Shown one piece after another: positions 51,145 to 64,000 of a DNA stretch of 64,000 nucleotides. The notes under the pieces are model-generated. The model searched no databases. It was not told the origin of the DNA and worked only from the letters and a program-made list of their open reading frames with translations. Position numbers and translations under genes: made by a program. The DNA is from Cafeteria roenbergensis (lineage: Eukaryota; Sar; Bigyra; Bicosoecida; Cafeteriaceae). The stretch spans positions 248,001 to 312,000 of the forward strand of contig VLTN01000033.1 in the NCBI GenBank assembly GCA_008330645.1. Direction: 5' to 3'. Each line of letters begins with the position of its first letter. The stretch's first letter is position 1.

Positions 51145-52224
51145 TCAGCGGCGGCCGGCCTTGACGCGCTGAGACATTTGCGCGTCCTCGATCTGCTGCT
51201 GGAAGGCAGACATATCGAACATTCCAGAGCCGCCAGAGACCTGCCCTCCGGGCGTCTTGTGGCCAATCGCCTTGGTGAAGGCAGCGCGGAGCCCCATCGA
51301 CGACAGCGCAAAAATTCCAGCCTGCCGAGAAAACGAGCACAAAGGCGCGCGACGGGCGAAGCGGCGATAGCAGTGATCGACCCGCGGTCGTCAGCCCTGC
51401 GCACCAGGCCACCCAACCTGGCCGGCATGGCAAGGGGTGCGGAGGCGCGGCGCAAGCCATGTGCAGCGCATGCCTGGCCCAGAGCTGCAGCGGCGCCAGT
51501 GCAAAGCCCCCCAGCCGGAGCACTCACAACCGAGCACTGGTAGAAGTTCTCGCCAGCGATGCCGCGGTGGGTGACGCCCCGGAAGAAGCTGATCGTCTCG
51601 AAGGGCAGCAGAGCAACCACCTCGCCGTCGAACACGCCAGAGATCCACCAGTAGATGGCCATCATGGTCACGAACAGGATGAAGGACGGAATCATGTTGC
51701 GGAACGTGAGCTTGCTCCGCAGCTGGGCAGAGTCCGCTTGGACGGCCTTGGCATTGGCCTCGAGCTGCGTGCGCTTGCCGATGCCGCTGGCCAGCTGGCG
51801 GCGGATCTCCCTGACTGCAGGCACGAGGAGCGTCACGCGCACGCGCTGGGTGAGGTGCAATTGCGCTCCCCCCGCCAGAGGGTGCGCCTGGGGCCCAGCC
51901 GCTCGCGCTGGCCTGCGGGGGCACTAGGCAGGCTCACGCTTCTCGGTCTTGGCCTCCAGGGCGCTGGCCACCTTCTTGTACTCGTCCGTTCCGTACAGGA
52001 AGAACCAAGACACATCTGGGTCGTGGAGATCGGGACGAACGCGGCAGCTGAGCAGCAAGTGGGGGGGAGTGGCGAGGCGCGGCGCGCAGCAGGCCGCCCC
52101 TTTGCGCTCGCGTTGCAGGCGCGCTCGCGAGCGCGCTCCACCAGCGAGCCAGCGCCTCACACTCGGAAAGCAGCGCGGAAGACAGCGACACCCCGACGAT
52201 GGCTGCGCACTCCAGGAGCCCCAT
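51145..52224 (-). CDS. TMCO1: TMCO1-like ER membrane protein (calcium-load-activated channel, Oxa1 superfamily)
   Basis: Four exons, 52224-52161, 52015-51938, 51814-51528 and 51321-51145; all three introns run GTGAG...CAG and phases agree, giving 201 residues (human TMCO1 is 188). First helix MGLLECAAIVGVSLSSALLSE, then VSWFFLYGTDEYKK, a cytosolic coiled coil (about 40-85, REIRRQLASGIGKRTQLEA), second helix IPSFILFVTMMAIYWWI, the family-specific GVFDGEVVALLPF and SFFRGVTHRG, YQC, and the third helix GIFALSSMGLRAAFTKAIG. TMCO1 belongs with EMC3/GET1/Oxa1 insertases and works in the ER, where it is part of a ribosome-associated translocon and has been described as a calcium leak channel. The Met-rich C-terminal tail (SGMFDMSAFQQQ) is distinct. 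Confidence 0.92.
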
Positions 52225-52779
52225 CTCTGCGCCTTCGAGCAGCCACGTGCGCCGCAGGCTGCGCCGCTGGCGAGCGGCCGGCAGAGCCCGCAGGCGGCAC
52301 GTGGTGTGGTGAGTGTGCGGCAGCGCGGCCGCGCTCGCCTGGCCGGCACCTCGGAACGGCGCACGCCCTCTGCACACAGGGCCGAGGCCTCCGTGGCTTC
52401 GAATGCCCCGCAGGAAGAAGCCCAACGCCAAGCGGCCCCAGGGTGAGGGCCAGGGCTCGCAAACACTGACGCATCACGCCTTGGAACCTCTTGGCAGCAG
52501 CATGTGCGCTGCAGCAGCGCGAGGCGCGGCTACGCAGCGAGGCAAGCGAATGGCTGAGTGGGCCTCGCCCGGTTGGTTGCGCGCGCTCGCCGCCGATCTG
52601 CGAGGCCTGCGCCCGAATTCCCGACGCTCTCCGCAGCGGCGGGTACTCCGGCAGAGGCTGGGCCCGTGGCGAGTACGGCTGCGCGCCCGGCGGAGGCACC
52701 CGTGACTCCGCCGTTCCATGCTCCCCCGGAACTGAGAGGCGTCGACGTCGCCGTGCTTGAGCGGTTCCGTCAAGACGCC
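52225..52779. promoter_or_regulatory. Divergent region between TMCO1 and the F-box gene
   Basis: 555 bases between the chosen starts. The F-box frame opens after a TGA at 52555-52557 without an ATG until 52780, so part of this region may be coding through a non-visible first exon. No other feature was supported. Confidence 0.4.
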
Positions 52780-54918
52780 ATGGCCCAGGAGGAGTCCAGG
52801 ATGCGATCGCAGCGGCTTGCGGACATCGCCGCCGTCGTCGCGTTTCTCGAGGGCCGCGACGGGCACGCTCCCGAAGACCCGAGTCCTGCACCGCGCGCGG
52901 CGGAGCCTCCCCTCCCGCCTGGGGACGATGCCCCTGCTGGTGGCGGCGGGGCTGCAAGCACAGCGGCGGCGACGGCTGCTGCTGCGGCACCCAGCTGCAC
53001 GAGCGCAGCGCATGCGAGCCATCCCGCGCGCTCCGCGAGGCGGGGCGGTGATGCCCCGGTCCTCCGCACTCCGGCGGAGCGCCGGGCGGCTGAGGCAGCG
53101 GTTGCCAGCGACGTTGCGTCCCTCGTCCGCCCGGACGACGTCACCGAGGCGTTTCGCCTTGGAGGCTTGGGCGGCACGGAGCTCGCCGCTCGCGCCCTCC
53201 AGCAGGTTGAAGGCATTGCTCCCACTGCAGCATCGCGGCCCGCGGACGCCGCTCCCACGGCGCACGTGCAAGCTGCTGCAGGGGCCTCGTCGCGGAGCGT
53301 GCCCAGCCTTGCGCCCGTGCGCTTCACGCCTGCGGCCGATCTGCTTGTCTCTCCTCGCCCCCCTGCCCGCTCGGTGTCTGCTGTGCCGCGGGACGCCCTC
53401 GTGGGCGCCTTGGCAATGCTAGACGCTGTGTCTCTCGCCAGGTGAGGTCGCCGCCATCGCAGCCCGCGCCTCCCCTCGCCCGCCAAATCGCGGCCTGGCT
53501 GCGGCTGCGCTTGTCGGCCACCGGGCCCCCCAGCGTGCCGCGGCTCTCCCGCATCGCTCGCTGGCAATGCCTTGCCTGCGAGAACAAAAAAAACGCCTCC
53601 ACGCGTGCGTGCCCAAGCCGGAAAGCGGTCGCGGCCCCAACGCATGGAGTCGGACGCCGCCGCGCTCCAGAGCCCTCTCGCCCGTCCCTCCCGCACACCC
53701 CTGCCGCGCAGGTGCCGCCGTGTGTGCAAGGAGTGGCGTGACGCGTCCGGCAACGAGCGGCTCTGGCGACGCCACTGCCGTCGCGTCTGCCGTCTCAACA
53801 TGGACCGCGACCTTTTTGACAAGACCCGTGCTCAGGCGAAGGCGCTTCACTCCTGGCGGCTGGCCTACCCACGGGTGCCTCAGGTACACAGCACAGGTGA
53901 GCATCGCGAATCGACGCGTCTGCGGGTGGCCAGCGCCAGGCCGCAGCTCAGCGCCTGAGGCGGGGCAGCGCCCAACCTCCGCTCCTCACTCGAGCGCCGC
54001 CGTTGTCGTCCGCTTGCAGGCATCTACGTCCTTCGAGGAGGCTACTTCCGCCAGCCATACCGCGACGCCTGGCACGACCCGCCCCCCTTTCTGCACTGCA
54101 TCTACCACCGGGTGCTGGCGCTCAGGCCTGATGGCTCTCTCCTCTACGGCAATATCCCTGGGCCGGTGGCAGACGCCGTCAAACGGATCCGGCGCGTCGC
54201 GGCCTTCACCACTGCCGCCAAGGCCACGAACCCGGCGGTCGTGGCCGCTGCGCTGCTCGATGAGAGCCAGCCCGAAGGTTCGGCGGCAGGTGATGCTGGA
54301 GGCGCGGCGGCTGCCCGGAGGAAGCGGGCGCAGCTCAAGACCGTCCAGGACATATCTCGGGCCCAACAGGCTGCGGCGGTGAATAGCGGTCGGTACTGCC
54401 TCGATGGGTCGACGCTGCGAGCAGAGGTGTGGGCTGAAAAAGGTCGCATTCTGCGATGGCAGCTCAGGCTTGCAAATTCTGCCGAGAGCGAACCATGCGA
54501 AGGGGGCCGTAGTCCACAAACTCGCCCCGTTGCCTCTGCCGCTGCAGCGGCCGCTGCGCCTGCCGCTTCCTCCGCGTCGCCAGCCCAACCTCGGCCAGGA
54601 GCATGCGCGGGCGCGGGCGCGGGCGCGGACAGCAATGCCGCCGCCTTCGCAGGCCTGTTTGACCGGCTGGTCGTGTCTCGCATGGTCATGGCATTCTCGC
54701 CGGGCACGACGGCAGAAGATGCAATGCACGCTGCCCTCGCTGCTGATGGGGCGGAATCCTCTGACGACGACTCGGACACCACCCCCAGCGACGTGAGGCC
54801 CTCTCGAGCAGCAGGCCTGTCACGCGGCTTCCGCTGGCCCGAGAGCGATGAGGCCGACATTCAGATTGACTCTTTGGGGGGATTGTGCTTTGAGTTTCTG
54901 CCGGTGGATGGGTTGTAG
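52780..54918 (+). CDS. F-box protein, FBXO9/Hrt3-like
   Basis: Exons 52780-53441, 53712-53896 and 54020-54918 (introns GTGAGG...CAG and GTGAGC...CAG) give 581 residues. The F-box spans the first junction: LVGALAMLDAVSLAR joined to CRRVCKEWRDASGNERLWRR (about 206-240), the classic pattern that binds Skp1 in SCF ubiquitin ligases. After it come CRLNMDRDLFDKTRAQAKAL and a C-terminal region like FBXO9: GIYVLRGGYFRQPYRDAWHD, HRVLALRPDGSLLYGNIPGP, GRYCLDGSTLRAEVWAE, DRLVVSRMVMAF, FEFLPVDGL. FBXO9 carries an N-terminal TPR; here the N-terminus is Ala/Pro-rich with one helix (VAVLERFRQDAMAQEE), so the TPR is absent or on an unseen exon. The start is uncertain: 52780 is the first ATG in frame, but the frame runs upstream to 52558. 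Confidence 0.8.
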
Positions 54919-55094
54919 CGCGTGGCGTCCTGGACACCTTGGCTCCCGGCGGCGGGGCGGCGCTGCCTTCTCTCACACATTCACGCAACGGACACTGCCC
55001 AGCATCCGAATCGAAAATAATCACTGGAGCGATGGTTCGACATACGCGTTGCAAAGAAAATCACTGGAAACACTGCAACGGGAAAAGAGCAGGT
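54919..55094. other. Short convergent 3' gap
   Basis: 176 bases between two stops, locally AT-richer (around 55010-55075: gaaaataatcac, aaagaaaatcac), which suits 3' ends. No gene. Confidence 0.6.
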
Positions 55095-58000
55095 CTAGTA
55101 AAGCCCGCGAAGGTCAAGTCCGGGCAAAGTTGTGGCTCGGCGCCGGGCCGGCCGCGCTGGTGCTGGCTCGCTGCTTGATGCAGCGACCGGAGGCGCAAGC
55201 TCGCGGCTTGCGGAGAGCCGCGGCGCAACAGCCTGCGTCGCCGAAACCGCAGCCGCTGGAGCGGCAGCCGCCACTCCGGGAACATGGGGCGGATTATATT
55301 GCGCGCCAGGGGGAGCGTGCTGCGGGGCGAACCCGTGCACGTCGTGCCACACGGGTGCACCATGCACGTGGGCACCAGGGAATTGGCCCGTGACGCGGTC
55401 GAGACGCGACGCTCCGAGCTGGCCTGGTTCAGCAGAGCGCGCCGAATGCGCGCTGGGCGAAGCGCCCAGCGGCCATGCTGGATAAGCTCCGGCGCCGAAA
55501 TCTGTGCTTCCGTCCACAATGGCATCCAAGTGCAGTGGCGGTGCATGCATGGCCCAGGGCTGCGCCGGTGGCGGGTGGGCCTGACCCCACTGTGGATGCG
55601 CGGCCCAGTGCAGTTCAATCCAGCGCGGGGGCGGATGTCCCGTTGAGGGATAGTGCCAAGGCGGTTGAGCCACTGCTCCCTGGTGCCACTGCGGGCCCCA
55701 CGCTTCGTAGTGCCGAGAGGCGGAGGTGGGCGAAAGGCCGCCTGCGGGAGGCATCATGAATGATGGGTCACCAAACGATGCCCTTGCGACCGGCAGGCGA
55801 GCCGCTGGCTGGCCGCCTGAAGCAGAGCGCCAATGTCCGCTGCCTGACCCAGGCCGTCCCTTGGGGCTCCTCCCGGCTGTGCTGTGGTCCGAAAAGTCAA
55901 ACACACGCCCTTGCGGGCGCACCTCCACAGGCGACGAGGGCTTCGGCTCCCTGTGCTCGAGCATGCGAATCCACAAGAATCTAGGGGTGCCTGCGGCATC
56001 AATGAAGCCGAATCGGCTTTCGCCGGCTCCGCGAACTTCCATGGCTGCAAGTGCAACCTCAGGGGGCGCATCGTCACGCGCAGTGCTTGACGCAAAGCGC
56101 ACTGCCGCATTGGTTCTCCGACCAGAGGAGGCGCCCCACACGGAGACGGACAGCAGCGGGGCCCACTGCCCGAAGATTTCTGCGATCGCAGCTTCGCTGG
56201 CGATGGGCTGAGGGACGAAGGGGAGGAACAGGCCTTCGGGCACCCGACCATCCCACCCAGCAGGGAAGCCAGCCACCTTGGCGCCGGGATGGGGGACGGG
56301 GGCAGCAGCAGGCAGGCCCGTCATCCCCAGTCCCACCGCTGCATCTGGCGCTCGGCTGGGAGCAGGACTGTCGGTCTCGTGTCTGCCCAAGAAATCTTCC
56401 AGAGTGACCTCGGGCGGCATTGGCAAGGCGTCTTGACTTCCAATCAAGATGGATGGCTGCTTGCCAGCGGTCGCGAGCGAACAGCTCGTAGGACTCGAAG
56501 ACTCTGCCGCTCTAGCTCCCGACATTGGGCTGCGGCTGAGCCCCGCGAAGGAGTGAGTGGACTTTAGCCGGCTTGACGGCATGTCGCCGAGCGTCGGCCT
56601 CCCAATGGTGTCATTCAAACTCATGGCAGGGGCTGAGAAACAGGTCTTAAGCTCTCCCCGCCGCTTCCCCTCTGCCAAGGGACCCGGCACATCATCTTCG
56701 ATCTCGTCCACCTGAGACTCGGCTAGGTCTGACACATGCTCGTGCTCCACGGATACGGCTTCGACGTCGAACGAGTCTGCAGTCTCGCGAATTCCAACGG
56801 CTTGCTCATGTTCCGGAGTGCCAGCTGCTGCAGTCCCAGCAACGCCAGCATGTGAGCCCTCCGCTGCTGGGTGCCGAGCGTCGGCCGCTGGCTTGGCCTC
56901 GTGGGATGCCGTGCCCGTGCAGGTGCCGCCCCCGGAGCTACCAAACTTGCCATCGAAGCTTGACGCGTCGCACCACGGGGTGCGCGGTGATGGATGCAGC
57001 CAGGAGTGCGCCGGGTCCTTCACCGCACCAAATGCTGAGGCCAGCGGGAATGCCTGATGCAGCGGCAAGATCGTAAGCGTCGTCCGGCGGGCTCCGCTTT
57101 GGCATGAGAGGGAACCTACCACGAGCGCAGCGCACATCTTCTCGGCCTGTGATGGACCCAGGGGACAGATGAACGGAATGGCGTGGAGCAGCATCCTCTG
57201 GCCGATGATAAACACCGGCACTGCGACGGTCGGGTTTCGCCTGGCGAAGTCAACCGACCTGTTGGCCTGCTCGACAATGTCAGCTGTTACTTCGGCTACG
57301 ACCTTGCCATCCCACAAGCCCTTGGGGAGGCGAAACAAGCGGCTGTTCCTTGCGAGTCCGCGAGGCAGCCGGGTGTCCCACGCGAGCAGGGGAGTGGAGC
57401 GAGGGCTCGAGAGTCGCTCTTGGCCCCGTCCAAGGGAGGCAGGGTGCCTGGAGGCTGCCTCCTTTGCGACGAGCAGCCTCTCCTTCTGTGCGGCAGTCAA
57501 GCCGGCATAGCTGTCGTCCGCTGCAGCCGGAACGGGCACGGGCTCGGCAAACTCCTCGCAGTACTCGTCCGCTGGCACGTCTACCACGCCACGCACCCCA
57601 TCGGGGCACACCACGTCCCCGTCGTGCCCACACGGTCCAAGACCGGACGGGTTTTGGGGCATCAGCATTTTCCAGCCGAGGCTAGGATCAACCTCCAAAG
57701 GAAGGTCCGACCGAAACATGGCCGCCTGCGCGCTCGGCTGTGCAAGTTCGGCCGCGGACAGGCACCGCCTGACGGCGATTTCCGGCAAGTCGTGCTGGTT
57801 GCGGAAGGTCACGGAGGCCCCAGCGGCTGCGGGCGTCTCACCGTGCTCGCGGGCCACGAACCAGACGGCCACGACGGCAAACAAGCTGCCACCGGCTGCG
57901 GCAGGCACTTTGGTGTCAAACACGACGGCCGCCGGCGCCCCTGCGTCCGTCCCCACGACGGCCGCGCCACCTGATTCCACCGCGCGCTTGAACGCCAGCT

Positions 58001-58121
58001 TGGCCACCGAGATGGCCGCAAACGGACACAGGTTAGCTTCCTCGCTGGCAAGGTGCAGGAACTGTGTCACCTTGTCGCAGTCCTCCGGGTCTCGAACTCG
58101 GCAAGTGAACGTTCCCTCGAC
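55095..58121 (-). CDS. Unrecognised protein, last exon of a minus-strand gene
   Basis: A 1,009-codon frame ends at 55095. Its 5' limit is drawn at 58121, where GCGCAG precedes GTCGAGGGAACG, a good acceptor; upstream sequence in frame is poor. So at least one exon lies further right. An exon beginning MLQLNGPAFGVEADG (ATG at 58390) is one candidate, but its donor (GTTGGG or GTGATT) does not match the GTGAG rule. The protein starts VEGTFTCRVRDPEDCDKVTQ and has an ordered first 330 residues. LFLPFVPQPIASEAAIAEIF and NAAVRFAS (about 690-750) have the cadence of an RRM, which is weak evidence for RNA binding. The C-terminus is Pro/His/Ala-rich (PPRWIELHWAAHPQWGQAHP). Function unknown. Confidence 0.6.
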   Translation of the reverse strand, partial: VEGTFTCRVRDPEDCDKVTQFLHLASEEANLCPFAAISVAKLAFKRAVESGGAAVVGTDAGAPAAVVFDTKVPAAAGGSLFAVVAVWFVAREHGETPAAAGASVTFRNQHDLPEIAVRRCLSAAELAQPSAQAAMFRSDLPLEVDPSLGWKMLMPQNPSGLGPCGHDGDVVCPDGVRGVVDVPADEYCEEFAEPVPVPAAADDSYAGLTAAQKERLLVAKEAASRHPASLGRGQERLSSPRSTPLLAWDTRLPRGLARNSRLFRLPKGLWDGKVVAEVTADIVEQANRSVDFARRNPTVAVPVFIIGQRMLLHAIPFICPLGPSQAEKMCAALVVGSLSCQSGARRTTLTILPLHQAFPLASAFGAVKDPAHSWLHPSPRTPWCDASSFDGKFGSSGGGTCTGTASHEAKPAADARHPAAEGSHAGVAGTAAAGTPEHEQAVGIRETADSFDVEAVSVEHEHVSDLAESQVDEIEDDVPGPLAEGKRRGELKTCFSAPAMSLNDTIGRPTLGDMPSSRLKSTHSFAGLSRSPMSGARAAESSSPTSCSLATAGKQPSILIGSQDALPMPPEVTLEDFLGRHETDSPAPSRAPDAAVGLGMTGLPAAAPVPHPGAKVAGFPAGWDGRVPEGLFLPFVPQPIASEAAIAEIFGQWAPLLSVSVWGASSGRRTNAAVRFASSTARDDAPPEVALAAMEVRGAGESRFGFIDAAGTPRFLWIRMLEHREPKPSSPVEVRPQGRVFDFSDHSTAGRSPKGRPGSGSGHWRSASGGQPAARLPVARASFGDPSFMMPPAGGLSPTSASRHYEAWGPQWHQGAVAQPPWHYPSTGHPPPRWIELHWAAHPQWGQAHPPPAQPWAMHAPPLHLDAIVDGSTDFGAGAYPAWPLGASPSAHSARSAEPGQLGASRLDRVTGQFPGAHVHGAPVWHDVHGFAPQHAPPGAQYNPPHVPGVAAAAPAAAVSATQAVAPRLSASRELAPPVAASSSEPAPARPARRRATTLPGLDLRGLY

Positions 58122-59355
58122 CTGCGCCGCGCACGGAACAGACGTGGGGGTGTGAAAGTGGGCGACGGCAGCGAAGGCCCAGCGCGTGCTAGCAGGGCAA
58201 GCGCAGGGGAAAGCAGGGCAGACGGGCAAATCACCGACCCAACCTGACTCGCAGACCTGCAGGGCAGGAAGGCATTGCCGTCGCTTGCAGCCTGCGTTGC
58301 CTTCTTGCAGCGCGCCCCGGGCCTGAGCATGCGGCGCCTGCTGCTGCCGTCGGCCTCGACCCCGAATGCAGGACCATTGAGTTGTAGCATGGTGAGCAGC
58401 GGGAGCAATCCGACGCCAGGCGCAGGCGGCCGCATGTAGGCCGGCGCAGGGATTTTTATCCCAACGACGCAGTACCCGGCCCTGCTGCCAGCGCCCTCAG
58501 CAATGCCCCGCGCAGCCCATCCCAGCGGCCGAAGCTGGAGCCGTCCAGTCCACGCGTACGTCGAGCGCTGGTGCTCACAATCGCGATGAGCTGGGCGTCG
58601 GTGCGCGCCAGCGTGCGCATAAGCAGGTGAGGCGAACGACCGGTGCCATTGCTGCCCGTGTCACAGGCCCTCGCGCCAGCGTCGCCCGACTCGCTGGGAA
58701 GGTTCATCGCCGCGGCCGAGTTGGCCATTGCCCGAGGCGCGGCGGCCCAAAGGGCGGATTCCCGCCTCCTGACGTTCCAAGTGTCATTGACGACAGGCCC
58801 TCCGCAATGCCATCAAGAATTGAGGCACGTCGAGGGTCAATCACGAAGTGCTCTGTGTGGAGCAACCCCGGACTTCCGATAGCACCCGCCCAGCCCCCTC
58901 GCAAGCGTGGCGTGTGGCCGCATGGCTGCAGGCTCTCAAGAGACCCGCTGAGTGATGGCGGGAATGCGCCCAGCCCTAGCTCGCAGCCGTCTCGTCGCAA
59001 CCGCGGCATCTGGTTGAGCGTGTCGGCAACGAGTCCGCGGGCATGCGACTCTCGGCGCTTTGGCGAGAGCGTGCCGTTGGGCCAAAGCCCCGAGTGCGCA
59101 TCCGTGGTTGCGCCACTGCACCTACGTGCGGCGGGCCAAGGGCGGCGGACTTGGCACGACTCCGGGTGCATGCCGCAGTTGCTCGACGCTTTCACCGCCC
59201 AATGTAAGTTGCGGGCTCGTCTGTGGTTTGACTCACGGGCGAATTCGAGGGCCCTGCCACCCGCCACCGTTGACACTCGGCGCAGCAAGACTTAACTTGG
59301 CGCACTTGCATCAGCGTGCCGGGAGAAGGGGAGGGACGGAGTGGGGTGCAGCTTA

Positions 59356-59382
<27 letters not shown>
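58122..59382 (-). other. Gap that probably holds small exons
   Basis: The minus-strand frame entering from the right reaches a GTGAGT donor at 59382-59377, and the frame to the left begins at a CAG acceptor at 58122. Between them, open stretches at about 59130-58790 (KRRESHARGLVADTLNQM, HTEHFVIDPRRASILDGIAE) and 58770-58585 (RRRESALWAAAPRAMANSAA, LLMRTLARTDAQLIAIV, then GTGAGC) look like exons. I could not join them with consistent phase, so I do not give a model. Confidence 0.45.

Positions 59383-64000
<4,618 letters not shown>

Noticed and set aside
58456-58728. Separate 90-residue minus-strand protein
   Set aside because: The middle of the frame carries a GTGAGC donor and there is no family match; it is more likely part of an exon of the larger flanking gene.

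Overview
This is nuclear DNA of a GC-rich, compact eukaryote. About 18 protein genes lie close together on both strands, with one tRNA gene. Genes are intron-poor: I could place 19 spliceosomal introns (116-558 bases) in ten genes, and every one begins GTGAG and ends CAG. Family content (CBP/p300-type acetyltransferase with bromodomain, TMCO1, FBXO9-like F-box protein, ABCC transporter, TM-ACB-ankyrin protein) points to a unicellular protist. The very high GC, Ala/Ser/Gly-rich low-complexity proteins and ectoine genes would suit a bicosoecid stramenopile such as Cafeteria or Halocafeteria. That placement is inference; the sequence alone does not prove it.

Layout. 1-7554: 3' end of a low-complexity protein gene, a class I methyltransferase and an unknown protein. 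8085-17753: the most notable region, an intron-bearing ectoine biosynthesis cluster. It holds a diaminobutyrate aminotransferase (ectB function, minus), ectA (plus, divergent, sharing a 151-base promoter gap), ectC (plus), an AAAP-type amino acid transporter (plus) and aspartate-semialdehyde dehydrogenase (minus). 18348-33341: an alpha/beta hydrolase, a membrane-anchored acyl-CoA-binding ankyrin protein, tRNA-Arg(UCU), a large protein with a possible PH-like C-terminus, and an ABCC (MRP) full transporter. 33446-42171: a coiled-coil protein and a very large secreted protein with JmjC-like, FN3 and PA regions. 42440-54918: a CBP/p300-like histone acetyltransferase, TMCO1 and an FBXO9-like F-box protein. 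55095-64000: two large unrecognised minus-strand reading frames, possibly parts of one gene, the second leaving the window and carrying a pure 36-unit CAG repeat that encodes serine.

How the genes work together. ASD makes L-aspartate-4-semialdehyde. The aminotransferase converts it to L-2,4-diaminobutyrate, EctA acetylates that on N4 (gamma), and EctC cyclises the product to ectoine, a compatible solute. All enzymes from aspartyl phosphate to ectoine therefore lie within 10 kb, beside a transporter. No ectoine hydroxylase (EctD) or aspartate kinase is visible. The other genes look like ordinary housekeeping or unknown genes with no evident link to the cluster. I saw no CRISPR array, rRNA, transposon or viral remnant.
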